Origin: Aradus depressus
Lineage: Eukaryota > Arthropoda > Insecta > Hemiptera > Aradidae
Direction of reading: 5' to 3'
NCBI GenBank assembly: GCA_963662175.1
Contig: OY759219.1
Span: 45,066,675 to 45,130,674, forward strand
Length of the DNA stretch: 64,000 nt
The notes under the pieces are model-generated. The model was not told the DNA's origin, did no database searches, and saw only the letters and a list, made by a program, of their open reading frames with translations. The stretch's first letter is position 1. Each line of letters opens with the position of its first letter. Made by a program: the position numbers and the translations under genes. This document shows positions 29,101-40,955 of the stretch, piece by piece.

Positions 29101-31040
29101 GTGGATCTCCACCCTTTAGACCGCCACTGTCCTGGGTTAACTTTTCAACAAGTTAAATTAGCAATGAAACCTTGGTGTAGTAGTTAAGTTCCTCTAAATG
29201 GACTCCGGGTGGATCCGATCCACCCTTTAGACCGCCACTGTCCTGGGTTAACTTTTCAACAAGTTAAATTAGCAATGAAACCTTGGTGTAGTAGTTAAGT
29301 TCCTCTAAATGGACTCCGGGTGGATCCGATCCACCCTTTAGACCGCCACTGTCCTGGGTTAACTTTTCAACAAGTTAAATTAGCAATGAAACCTTGGTGT
29401 AGTAGTTAAGTTCCTCTAAATGGACTCCGGGTGGATCCACCCATTAGTCCGCCACTGCCCTGGGTTAACTTTTCAACAAGTTAAATTAGCAATGAAACTT
29501 TGGTGTAGTAGTTAAGTTCCTCTAAATGGACTCCGGGTGGATCCGATCCACCCTTTAGTCCGCCACTGCCCTGGGTTAACTTTTCAACAAGTTAAATTAG
29601 CAATGAAACCTTGGTGTAGTAGTTAAGTTCCTCTAAATGGACTCCGGGAGGATCCACCCATTAGTCCGCCACTGCCCTGGGTTAACTTTTCAACAAGTTA
29701 AATTAGCAATGAAACCTTGGTGTAGTAGTTAAGTTCCTCTAAATGGACTCCGCGTGGATCCACCCATTAGTCCGCCACTGCCCTGGGTTAACTTTTCAAC
29801 AAGTTAAATTAGCAATGAAACAATGGTGTAGTAGTAAGTTCCTCTAAATGGACTCTGGGTGGATCCGATCCACCCTTTAGACCGCCACTGTCCTGGGTTA
29901 ACTTTTCAACAAGTTAAATTAGCAATGAAACCTTGGTGTAGTAGTTAAGTTCCTCTAAATGGACTCCGGGTGGATTCGATCCACCCTTTAGACCGCCACT
30001 GTCCTGGGTTAACTTTTCAACAAGTTAAATTAGCAATGAAACCTTGGTGTAGTAGTTAAGTTCCTCTAAATGGACTCCGGGTGGATCCATCCATTAGTCC
30101 GCCACTGCCCTGGGTTAACTTTTCAACAAGTTAAATTAGCAATGAAACTTTGGTGTAGTAGTTAAATTCCTCTAAATGGACTCCGGGTGGATCCACCCAT
30201 TAGTCCGCCACTGCCCTGGGTTAACTTTTCAACAAGTTAAATTAGCAACGAAACTTTGGTGTAGTAGTAAGTTCCTCTAAATGGACTCCGGGTGGATCCA
30301 CCCATTAGTCTGCCACTGCCCTGGGTTAACTTTTCAACAAGTTAAATTAGCAATGAAACTTTGATGTAGTAGTAAGTTCCTCTAAATGGACTCCGGGTGG
30401 ATTCGATCCACCCTTTAGACCGCCACTGTCCTGGGTTAACTTTTCAACAAGTTAAATTAGCAATGAAACCTTGGTGTATGTGGTTAAGTTCCTCTAAATG
30501 GACTCCGGGTGGATCCGATCCACCCTTTAGACCACCACTGTCCTGGGTTAACTTTTCAACAAGTTAAATTAGCAATGAAACCTTGGTGTAGTAGCTAGGT
30601 TCCTCTAAATGGACTCCGGGTGGATCCGATCCACCCTTTAGACCGCCACTGTCCTGGGTTAACTTTTCAACAAGTTAAATTAGCAATGAAACCTTGGTGT
30701 AGTAGTTAAGTTCCTCTAAATGGACTCCGGGTGGATCCGATCCACCCTTTAGACCGCCACTGTCCTGGGTTAACTTTTCAACAAGTTAAATTAGCAATGA
30801 AACCTTGGTGTAGTAGTTAAGTTCCTCTAAATGGACTCCGGGTGGATCCGATCCACCCTTTAGACCGCCACTGTCCTGGGTTAACTTTTCAACAAGTTAA
30901 ATTAGCAATGAAACCTTGGTGTAGTAGTTAAGTTCCTCTAAATGGACTCCGGGTGGATCCGATCCACCCTTTAGACCGCCACTGTCCTGGGTTAACTTTT
31001 CAACAAGTTAAATTAGCAATGAAACCTTGGTGTAGTAGTT
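26160..31040. repeat. Satellite A higher-order repeat of about 1.63 kb (two full copies, one partial)
   Basis: The private variant TGTATGTGGTTAAG occurs at about 27218, 28845 and 30475 (steps 1,627 and 1,630 bp). It is accompanied by AGCAACGAAAC, AGTCTGCC, TTGATGTAG, GGATTCGATCC, GACCACCACTG and GTAGCTAGG in the same order. The third copy starts later, near 30200, and lacks the AGTATGCC monomer. The second copy alone has a 3-bp deletion in the core (GGATCTCC near 29104). Confidence 0.87.
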
Positions 31041-34000
31041 AAGTTCCTCTAAATGGACTCCGGGTGGATCCACCCATTAGTCCGCCACTGCCCTGGGTTA
31101 ACTTTTCAACAAGTTAAATTAGCAATGAAACTTTGGTGTTGTAGTTAAGTTCCTCTAAATGGACTCCGGGTGGATCCGATCCACCCTTTAGTCCGCCACT
31201 GCCCTGGGTTAACTTTTCAACAAGTTAAATTAGCAATGAAACCTTGGTGTAGTAGTTAAGTTCCTCTAAATGGACTCCGGGAGGATCCACCCATTAGTCC
31301 GCCACTGCCCTGGGTTAACTTTTCAACAAGTTAAATTAGCAATGAAACCTTGGTGTAGTAGTTAAGTTCCTCTAAATGGACTCCGGGTGGATCCGATCCA
31401 CCCTTTAGACCGCCACTGTCCTGGGTTAACTTTTCAACAAGTTAAATTAGCAATGAAACCTTGGTGTAGTAGTTAAGTTCCTCTAAATGGACTCCGGGTG
31501 GATCCGATCCACCCTTTCGACCGCCACTGTCCTGGGTTAACTTTTCAACAAGTTAAATTAGCAATGAAACCTTGGTGTAGTAGTTAAGTTCCTCTAAATG
31601 GACTCCGGGTGGATCCACCCATTAGTCCGCCACTGCCCTGGGTTAACTTTTCAACAAGTTAAATTAGCAATGAAACTTTGGTGTAGTAGTAAGTTCCTCT
31701 AAATGGACTCCGGGTGGATCCACCCATTAGTCTGCCACTGCCCTGGGTTAACTTTTCAACAAGTTAAATTAGCAATGAAACCTTGGTGTAGTAGTTAAGT
31801 TCCTCTAAATGGACTCCGGGTGGATTCGATCCACCCTTTAGACCGCCACTGTCCTGGGTTAACTTTTCAACAAGTTAAATTAGCAATGAAACCTTGGTGT
31901 AGTAGTTAAGTTCCTCTAAATGGACTCCGGGTGGATCCATCCATTAGTCCGCCACTGCCCTGGGTTAACTTTTCAACAAGTTAAATTAGCAATGAAACTT
32001 TGGTGTAGTAGTTAAATTCCACTAAATGGACTCCGGGTGGATCCGATCCACCCTTTAGACCGCCACTGTCCTGGGTTAACTTTTCAACAAGTTAAATTAG
32101 CAATGTAACCTTGGTGTAGTAGTTAAGTTCCTCTAAATGGACTCCGGGTGGATCCACCCATTAGTCCGCCACTGCCCTGGGTTAACTTTTCAACAAGTTC
32201 AATTAGCAATGAAACTTTGGTGTAGTAGTAAGTTCCTCTAAATGGACTCCGGGTGGATCCACCCATTAGTCCGCCACTGCCCTGGGTTAAATTTTCAACA
32301 AGTTAAATTTGCAATGAAACCATGGTTTAGTAGTTAAGTTCCTCTAAATGGACTCCGGGTGGATCCGATCCACCCTTTAGACCGCCACTGCCCTGGGTTA
32401 ACTTTTCAACAAGTTAAATTAGCAATGAAACCTTGGTGTAGTAGTTAAGTTCCTCTAAATGGACTCCGGGTGGATCCACCCATTAGTCCGCCACGGCCCT
32501 GGGTTAACTTTTCAACAAGTTAAATTAGCAATGAAACCTTGGTGTAGTAGTTAAGTTCCTCTAAATTGACTCCGGGTGGATCCACCCATTAGTCCGCCAC
32601 TGCCCTGGGTTAACTTTTCAACAAGTTAAATTAGCAATGAAACCTTGGTGTAGTAGTTAGGTTCCTCTAAATGGACTCCGGGAGGATCCACCCATTAGTC
32701 CGCCACTGCCCTGGATTAACTTTTCAACAAGTTAAATTAGCAATGAAACCTTGGTGTAGTAGTTAAGTTCCTCTAAATGGACTCCGGGTGGATCCGATCC
32801 ACCCTTTAGACCGCCACTGTCCTGGGTTAACTTTTCAACAAGTTAAATTAGCAATGAAACCTTGGTGTAGTAGTTAAGTTCCTCTAAATGGACTCCCGGT
32901 GGATCCGATCCACCCTTTAGACCGCCACTGTCCTAGGTTAACTTTTCAACAAGTTAAATTAGCAATGAAACCTTGGTGTAGTAGTTAAGTTCCTCTAAAT
33001 GGACTCCGGGTGGATCCACCCATTAGTCCGCCACTGCCCTGGGTTAACTTTTCAACAAGTTAAATTAGCAATGAAACTTTGGTGTAGTAGTAAGTTCCTC
33101 TAAATGGACTCCGGGTGGATCCACCCATTAACCCGCCACTGCCCTGGGTTAACTTTTCAACAAGTTAAATTTGCAATGAAACCATGGTGTAGTAGTTAAG
33201 TTCCTCTAAATGGACTCCGGGTGGATCCGATCCACCCTTTAGACCGCCACTGCCCTGGGTTAACTTTTCAACAAGTTAAATTAGCAATGAAACCTTGGTG
33301 TAGTAGTTAAGTTCCTCTAAATGGACTCCGGGTGGATCCACCCATTAGTCCGCCACTGCCCTGGGTTAACTTTTCAACAAGTTAAATTAGCAATGAAACC
33401 TTGGTGTAGTAGTTAGGTTCCTCTAAATGGAGTCCGGGAGGATCCACCCATTAGTCCGCCACTGCCCTGGGTTAACTTTTCAACAAGTTAAATTAGCAAT
33501 GAAACCTTGGTGTAGTAGTTAAGTTCCTCTAAATGGACTCCGGGTGGATCCGATCCACCCTTTAGACCGCCACTGTCCTGGGTTAACTTTTCAACAAGTT
33601 AAATTAGCAATGAAACCTTGGTGTAGTAGTTAAGTTCCTCTAAATGGACTCCCGGTGGATCCGATCCACCCTTTAGACCGCCACTGTCCTGGGTTAACTT
33701 TTCAACAAGTTAAATTAGCAATGAAACCTTGGTGTAGTAGTTAAGTTCCTCTAAATGGACTCCGGGTGGATCCACCCATTAGTCCGCCACTGCCCTGGGT
33801 TAACTTTTCAACAAGTTAAATTAGCAATGAAACTTTGGTGTAGTAGTAAGTTCCTCTAAATGGACTCCGGGTGGATCCACCCATTAGTCCGCCACTGCCC
33901 TGGGTTAACTTTTCAACAAGTTAAATTAGCAATGAAACCTTGGTGTAGTAGTTAAGTTCCTCTAAATGGACTCCGGGTGGATCCGATCCACCCTTTAGTC

Positions 34001-34639
34001 CGCCACTGCCCTGGGTTAACTTTTCAACAAGTTAAATTAGCTATGAAACCTTGGTGTAGTAGTTAAGTTCCTCTAAATGGACTCCGGGAGGATCCACCCA
34101 TTAGTCCGCCACTGCCCTGGGTTAACTTTTCAACAAGTTAAATTAGCAATGAAACCTTGGTGTAGTAGTTAAGTTCCTCTAAATGGACTCCGGGTGGATC
34201 CACCCATTAGTCCGCCACTGCCCTGGGTTAACTTTTCAACAAGTTAAATTAGCAATGAAACTTTGGTGTAGTAGTAAGTTCCTCTAAATGGACTCCGGGT
34301 GGATCCGATCCACCCTTTAGACCGCCACTGTCCTGGGTTAACTTTTCAACAATTTAAATTAGCAATGAAATCTTGGTGTAGTAGTTAGGTTCCTCTAAAT
34401 GGACTCCGGGAGGTTCCACCCATTAGTCCGCCACTGCCCTGGGTTAACTTTTCAACAAATTAAATTAGCAATGAAACCTTGGTGTAGTAGTTAAGTTCCT
34501 CTAAATGGACTCCGGGTGGATCCGATCCACCCTTTCGACCGCCACTGTCCTGGGTTAACTTTTCAACAAGTTAAATTAGCAATGAAACCTTGGTGTAGTA
34601 GTTAAGTTCCTCTAAATGGACTCCGGGTGGATCCACCCA

Positions 34640-37200
34640 TTAGTCCGCCACTGCCCTGGGTTAACTTTTCAACAAGTTAAATTAGCAATGAAACTTTGGT
34701 GTAGTAGTAAGTTCCTCTAAATGGACTCCGGGTGGATCCACCCATTAGTCCGCCACTGCCCTGGGTTAACTTTTCAACAAGTTAAATTAGCAACGAAACT
34801 TTGGTGTAGTGGTAAGTTCCTCTAAATGGACTCCGGGTGGATCCACCCATTAGTCCGCCACTGCCCTGGGTTAACTTTTCAACAAGTTAAATTAGCAATG
34901 AAACTTTGGTGTAGTAGTAAGTTCCTCTAAATGGACTCCGGGTGGATTCGATCCACCCTTTAGACCGCCACTGTCCTGGGTTAACTTTTCAACAAGTTAA
35001 ATTAGCAATGAAACCTTGGTGTAGTAGCTAGGTTCCTCTAAATGGACTCCGGGTGGATCCGATCCACCCTTTAGACCGCCACTGTCCTGGGTTAACTTTT
35101 CAACAAGTTAAATTAGCAATGAAACCTTGGTGTAGTAGTTAAGTTCCTCTAAATGGACTCCGGGTGGATCCGATCCACCCTTTAGACCGCCACTGTCCTG
35201 GGTTAACTTTTCAACAAGTTAAATTAGCAATGAAACCTTGGTGTAGTAGTTAAGTTCCTCTAAATGGACTCCGGGTGGATCCGATCCACCCTTTAGACCG
35301 CCACTGTCCTGGGTTAACTTTTCAACAAGTTAAATTAGCAATGAAACCTTGGTGTAGTAGTTAAGTTCCTCTAAATGGACTCCGGGTGGATCCGATTCAC
35401 CCTATAGACCGCCACTGTCCTGGGTTAACTTTTCAACAAGTTAAATTAGCAATGAAACCTTGGTGTAGTAGTTAAGTTCCTCTAAATGGACTCCGGGTGG
35501 ATCCACCCATTAGTCCGCCACTGCCCTGGGTTAACTTTTCAACAAGTTAAAATAGCAATGAAACTTTGGTGTAGTAGTAAGTTCCTCTAAATGGACTCCG
35601 GGTGGATCCACCCATTAGTCCGCCACTGCCCTGGGTTAACTTTTCAACAAGTTAAATTAGCAATGAAACCTTGGTGTAGTAGTTAAGTTCCTCTAAATGG
35701 ACTCCGGGTGGATCCGATCCACCCTTTAGTCCGCCACTGCCCTGGGTTAACTTTTCAACAAGTTAAATTAGCAATGAAACCTTGGTGTAGTAGTTAAGTT
35801 CCTCTAAATGGACTCCGGGAGGATCCACCCATTAGTCCGCCACTGCCCTGGGTTAACTTTTCAACAAGTTAAATTAGCAATGAAACCTTGGTGTAGTAGT
35901 TAAGTTCCTCTAAATGGACTCCGGGTGGATCCACCCATTAGTCCGCCACTGCCCTGGGTTAACTTTTCAACAAGTTAAATTAGCAATGAAACTTTGGTGT
36001 AGTAGTAAGTTCCTCTAAATGGACTCCGGGTGGATCCACCCATTAGTCCGCCACTGCCCTGGGTTAACTTTTCAACAAGTTAAATTAGCAACGAAACTTT
36101 GGTGTAGTGGTAAGTTCCTCTAAATGGACTCCGGGTGGATCCACCCATTAGTCCGCCACTGCCCTGGGTTAACTTTTCAACAAGTTAAATTAGCAATGAA
36201 ACTTTGGTGTAGTAGTAAGTTCCTCTAAATGGACTCCGGGTGGATTCGATCCACCCTTTAGACCGCCACTGTCCTGGGTTAACTTTTCAACAAGTTAAAT
36301 TAGCAATGAAACCTTGGTGTAGTAGCTAGGTTCCTCTAAATGGACTCCGGGTGGATCCGATCCACCCTTTAGACCGCCACTGTCCTGGGTTAACTTTTCA
36401 ACAAGTTAAATTAGCAATGAAACCTTGGTGTAGTAGTTAAGTTCCTCTAAATGGACTCCGGGTGGATCCGATCCACCCTTTAGACCGCCACTGTCCTGGG
36501 TTAGCTTTTCAACAAGTTAAATTAGCAATGAAACCTTGGTGTAGTAGTTAAGTTCCTCTAAATGGACTCCGGGTGGATCCGATCCACCCTTTAGACCGCC
36601 ACTGTCCTGGGTTAACTTTTCAACAAGTTAAATTAGCAATGAAACCTTGGTGTAGTAGTTAAGTTCCTCTAAATGGACTCCGGGTGGATCCGATTCACCC
36701 TATAGACCGCCACTGTCCTGGGTTAACTTTTCAACAAGTTAAATTAGCAATGAAACCTTGGTGTAGTAGTTAAGTTCCTCTAAATGGACTCCGGGTGGAT
36801 CCACCCATTAGTCCGCCACTGCCCTGGGTTAACTTTTCAACAAGTTAAAATAGCAATGAAACTTTGGTGTAGTAGTAAGTTCCTCTAAATGGACTCCGGG
36901 TGGATCCACCCATTAGTCCGCCACTGCCCTGGGTTAACTTTTCAACAAGTTAAATTAGCAATGAAACCTTGGTGTAGTAGTTAAGTTCCTCTAAATGGAC
37001 TCCGGGTGGATCCGATCCACCCTTTAGTCCGCCACTGCCCTGGGTTAACTTTTCAACAAGTTAAATTAGCAATGAAACCTTGGTGTAGTAGTTAAGTTCC
37101 TCTAAATGGACTCCGGGAGGATCCACCCATTAGTCCGCCACTGCCCTGGGTTAACTTTTCAACAAGTTAAATTAGCAATGAAACCTTGGTGTAGTAGTTA
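34640..37200. repeat. Satellite A higher-order repeat of 1,298 bp (two copies)
   Basis: A 12-monomer block is tandemly duplicated at an offset of 1,298 bp. The markers GATTCACCCTATAGACC (35394 and 36692), AACGAAACTTTGG followed by TAGTGGTAAG, GTAGCTAGG and TTAAAATAGC appear in both copies in the same order. One private substitution (GGTTAGC) is visible near 36501 in the second copy. Confidence 0.87.
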
Positions 37201-38099
37201 AGTTCCTCTAAATGGACTCCGGGTGGATCCACCCATTAGTCCGCCACTGCCCTGGGTTAACTTTTCAACAAGTTAAATTAGCAATGAAACCTTGGTGTAG
37301 TAGTTAAGTTCCTCTAAATGGACTCCGGGTGGATCCACCAATTAGTCCGCCACTGCCCGGGGTTAACTTTTCAACAAGTTAAATTAGCAATGAAACATTG
37401 GTGTAGTAGTAAGTTCCTCTAAATGGACTCCGGGTGGATCCGATCCACCCTTTAGACCGCCACTGTCCTGGGTTAACTTTTCAACAAGTTAAATTAGCAA
37501 TGAAACCTTGGTGTAGTAGTTAAGTTCCTCTAAATGGACTCCGGGTGGATCCGATCCACCCTTTAGACCGCCACTGTCCTGGGTTAACTTTTCAACAAGT
37601 TAAATTAGCAATGAAACCTTGGTGTAGTAGTTAAGTTCCTCTAAATGGACTCCGGGTGGATCCGATCCACCCTTTCGACCGCCACTGTCCTGGGTTAACT
37701 TTTCAACAAGTTAAATTAGCAATGAAACTTTGGTGTAGTAGTAAGTTCCTCTAAATGGACTCCGGGTGGATCCACCCATTAGTCCGCCACTGCCCTGGGT
37801 TAACTTTTCAACAAGTTAAATTAGCAATGAAACTTTGGTGTAGTAGTAAGTTCCTCTAAATGGACTCCGGGTGGATCCACCCATTAGTCTGCCACTGCCC
37901 TGGGTTAACTTTTCAACAAGTTAAATTAGCAATGAAACCTTGGTGTAGTAGTTAAGTTCCTCTAAATGGACTCCGGGTGGATTCGATCCACCCTTTAGAC
38001 CGCCACTGTCCTGGGTTAACTTTTCAACAAGTTAAATTAGCAATGAAACCTTGGTGTAGTAGTTAAGTTCCTCTAAATGGACTCCGGGTGGATCCGATC

Positions 38100-39760
38100 C
38101 ACCCTTTAGACCGCCACTGTCCTGGGTTAACTTTTCAACAAGTTAAATTAGCAATGAAATCTTGGTGTAGTAGTTAGGTTCCTCTAAATGGACTCCGGGA
38201 GGATCCACCCATTAGTCCGCCACTGCCCTGGGTTAACTTTTCAACAAGTTAAATTAGCAATGAAATCGTGGTGTAGTAGTTAGGTTCCTCTAAATGGACT
38301 CCGGGAGGTTCCACCCATTAGTCCGCCACTGCCCTGGGTTAACTTTTCAACAAGTTAAATTAGCAATGAAATCGTGGTGTAGTAGTTAGGTTCCTCTAAA
38401 TGGACTCCGGGAGGTTCCACCCATTAGTCCGCCACTGCCCTGGGTTAACTTTTCAACAAGCTAAATTAGCAATGAAACTTTGGTGTAGTAGTAAGTTCCT
38501 CTAAATGGACTACGGGTGGATCCACCCATTAGTCCGCCATCCCTGGGTTAACTTTTCAACAAGTTAAATTAGCAATGAAATCTTGGTGTAGTAGTTAGGT
38601 TCCTCTAAATGGACTCCGGGAGGATCCACCCATTAGTCCGCCACTGCCCTGGGTTAACTTTTCAACAAGTTAAATTAGCAATGAAATCTTGGTGTAGTAG
38701 TTAGGTTCCTCTAAATGGACTCCGGGAGGATCCACCCATTAGTCCGCCACTGCCCTGGGTTAACTTTTCAACAAGTTAAATTAGCAATGAAATCATGGTG
38801 TAGTAGTTAGGTTCCTCTAAATGGACTCCGGGAGGATCCACCCATTAGTCCGCCACTGCCCTGGTTTAACTTTTCAACAAGTTAAGTTAGCAATGAAATC
38901 GTGGTGTAGTAGTTAGGTTCCTCTAAATGGACTCCGGGAGGTTCCACCCATTAGTCCGCCACTGCCCTGGGTTAACTTTTCAACAAGTTAAATTGGCAAT
39001 GAAACTTTGGTGTAGTAGTAAGTTCCTCTAAATGGACTACGGGTGGATCCACCCATTAGTCCGCCACTGCCCTGGGTTAACTTTTCAACAAGTTAAATTA
39101 GCAATGAAACTTTGGTGTAGTAGTAAGTTCCTCTAAATGGACTCCGGGAGGATCCACCCATTAGTCCGCCACTGCCCTGGGTTAACTTTTCAACAAGTTA
39201 AATTAGCAATGAAATCTTGGTGTAGTAGTTAGGTTCCTCTAAATGGACTCCGGGAGGATCCACCCATTAGTCCGCCACTGCCCTGGGTTAACTTTTCAAC
39301 AAGTTAAATTAGCAATGAAATCTTGGTGTAGTAGTTAGGTTCCTCTAAATGGACTCCGGGAGGATCCACCCATTAGTCCGCCACTGCCCTGGGTTAACTT
39401 TTCAACAAGTTAAATTAGCTATGAAATCTTGGTGTAGTAGTTAGGTTCCTCTAAATGGACTCCGGGAGGATCCACCCATTAGTCCGCCACTGCCCTGGGT
39501 TAACTTTTCAACAAGTTAAATTAGCAATGAAATCTTGGTGTAGTAGTTAGGTTCCTCTAAATGGACTCCGGGAGGATCCACCCATTAGTCCGCCACTGCC
39601 CTGGTTTAACTTTTCAACAAGTTAAATTAGCAATGAAATCTTGTTGTAGTAGTTAGGTTCCTCTAAATGGACTCCGGGAGGTTCCACCCATTAGTCCGCC
39701 ACTGCCCTGGGTTAACTTTTCAACAAGTTAAATTAGCAATGAAATCTTGGTGTAGTAGTT
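38100..39760. repeat. Local satellite A subfamily with GGGAGG core
   Basis: Here most monomers share GAAATC(T/G)TGG, TTAGGTTCC and a GGGAGG(A/T)TCCACCC core in place of GGGTGGATCCACCC, which breaks the palindrome. The run shows local homogenisation close to the array end. One monomer near 38539 has lost four bases of CCACTGCCC. Confidence 0.85.
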
Positions 39761-40084
39761 AAGTTCCTCTAAATGGACTCCGGGTGGATCCACCCATTAG
39801 TCCGCCACTGCCCTGGGTTAACTTTTCAACAAGTTAAATTAGCAATGAAACTTTGGTGTAGTAGTAAGTTCCTCTAAATGGACTACGGGTGGATCCACCC
39901 ATTAGTCCGCCACTGCCCTGGGTTAACTTTTCAACAAGTTAAATTAGCAATGAAACCTTGGTGTAGTAGTTAAGTTCCTCTAAATGGACTCCGGGTGGAT
40001 CCACCCATTAGTCCGCCACTGCCCTGGGTTAACTTTTCAACAAGTTAAATTAGCAATGAAACCTTGGTGTAGTAATTAAGTTCC

Positions 40085-40201
40085 TCTAAATGGACTCCGG
40101 GTGGATCTACCCATTAGAGCGCCACTGCCCTGTTCAACTTTGCACCGAGTTAAATTACCATTGAGACTTTGGTATAGTAGTTAAGTTCCTTTAAATGGGC
40201 C
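40085..40201. repeat. Degenerate terminal monomer of satellite A
   Basis: The last recognisable copy carries many private changes (GGATCTACCC, TAGAGCGCC, TGTTCAACTTTGCACCGAG, TTACCATTGAGAC, TTTAAATGGGCC) and then passes into unrelated AT-rich DNA. Decay of the edge copy is expected when homogenisation acts mainly inside an array. Confidence 0.88.
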
Positions 40202-40768
40202 TTTGTTCAGTCGTTTCAGAGTTGGAACTGTAATGCTTATCGACAAGTGAGCATTATTGTGAAATTTTATAAAATTTTAATTGAGATTTTTGAACTTTTG
40301 ATTTAGGTTACTAACATTTCTTTTTTTCTGATTTTTGTTTTATTTTAGCTTGGATGAATCCTGGATGAAAATTAGAAAGAAAATTGTCAATAGAAATAAA
40401 ATCTTACCAATAATTATTATATTGTAAAAAATAAATATATTGCAGACAGAATTGTTCAACTTGTTATCGTCATCTTCCCTGTTATTTGATTTTTCAAAAC
40501 CAAGAAGTCTCTAGTTCAGTAACTAAAGGAAAAAGTCCTCATATGATTTTAGTTTCAATCGATATCTTGAGATGGCAGTGCTCTTCAAGCTGGAGCCTTC
40601 AACATTAAGAAATCTGAATTAGGTCAAAGACTTCTAACTACCAACATCAAAATGAGACTAAACTGTATTCAAGTAGTTCAGTGGAGATGGACAAGTGGAA
40701 TTTAACATCGTCAATTATATTAGTTTATGTCATTTAAAAGGTATTAGTTGTGTAGTAAAGTCTTTTGA
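40202..40768. other. AT-rich spacer after satellite A
   Basis: This is unique AT-rich sequence with no convincing gene. A pyrimidine-rich tract ending TTTTATTTTAG near 40339-40349 resembles a 3-prime splice site, but no matching exon can be shown. No tandem structure or inverted termini were seen. Confidence 0.6.
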
Positions 40769-40787
40769 ATGTGTGAACAAGAAGCAA

Positions 40788-40927
40788 GTTATGAGGACGA
40801 ACTAACTGAAACTGACTATAAAATGGATGTCGTAGTCCGGCCAATCTCCGGCAGACTGGGTGAGGAGCTGACAGGAGCTCCTATCATTGTTTGTCCCCAA
40901 AGAGGAAGTTATGAGGACGAACTAACT
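40788..40927 (+). repeat. 120-bp tandem repeat: unit 1 and start of unit 2
   Basis: Unit 1 runs from GTTATGAGGACGAACTAAC at 40788 to the same word at 40908, a period of exactly 120 bp. Unit 2 is interrupted after its first 20 bases by the minus-strand retroelement and resumes at 43617. Units contain CGGCCAATCTCCGGCAGACT, GGAGCTGACAGGAGCTCC and TGTCCCCAAAGAGGAAG. The period is 40 codons and the plus strand is open through unit 1. Confidence 0.9.
40915..40927. repeat. Target-site duplication, left copy
   Basis: GGACGAACTAACT abuts the T14 tail of the minus-strand retroelement. The last T could belong to either the tail or the duplication, so its length is 12-13 bp. Confidence 0.9.
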
Positions 40928-40955
40928 TTTTTTTTTTTTTAATTACGCCATAGCA

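Larger units (their letters stand above)
1..40201. repeat. Satellite A: 105/106/111-bp tandem array
   Basis: About 370 head-to-tail monomers fill the first 40.2 kb. Each has a GGATCC core, CCGCCACTG, GGGTTAACTTTTCAACAAG, AATTAGCAATGAAAC, a TGTAGTAGT stretch and TTCCTCTAAATGGACTCC. Three length classes recur: 111 bp (core GGATCCGATCC, then CTTTAGACC and TGTCC), 106 bp (core GGATCC, then CATTAGTCC and TGCCC), and 105 bp (as 106 but with AAACTTTGG and one T fewer in GTAGTAAG). For example, consecutive GGG starts at 1089 and 1194 are 105 bp apart. Recombinant monomers exist, such as GGATCCGATCC followed by CTTTAGTCC near 17650 and 21430. I see no open frame of 60 codons or more anywhere in the array. 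The array is cut by the left window edge. Function is unknown; the organisation is typical of centromeric, pericentromeric or subtelomeric satellite DNA. Confidence 0.97.
40769..40942 (+). pseudogene. Interrupted open frame over the 40-residue repeat
   Basis: An ATG at 40769, directly after an in-frame TGA, opens a frame reading MCEQEASYEDELTETDYK and then MDVVVRPISGRLGEELTG, APIIVCPQRG and SYEDELT. It covers one whole 40-residue unit and ends at a TAA formed by the T tail of the inserted retroelement (40940-40942). I do not recognise the family. The unit is mixed acidic and hydrophobic with one Cys. It looks like the 5-prime piece of a repeat-containing reading frame that the insertion has split, but transcription and coding status are unproven, and the frame could also belong to an older mobile element. 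The ATG is chosen only because it is the first in the open frame. Confidence 0.35.

Noticed and set aside
1..40201. CRISPR array
   Set aside because: The units are contiguous with no unique spacers, repeat length is 105-111 bp, and the neighbours are eukaryotic retroelements.
1..40201. CENP-B box inside satellite A
   Set aside because: The monomer has CCGGGTGG and GGATCC but nothing close to the TTCG....A..CGGG pattern by eye.
40590..40700. Remnant of a further reverse transcriptase (frame reading LTTNIKMRLNCIQVVQW)
   Set aside because: Only a faint resemblance to LINE C-terminal regions over about 20 residues; indistinguishable from chance.
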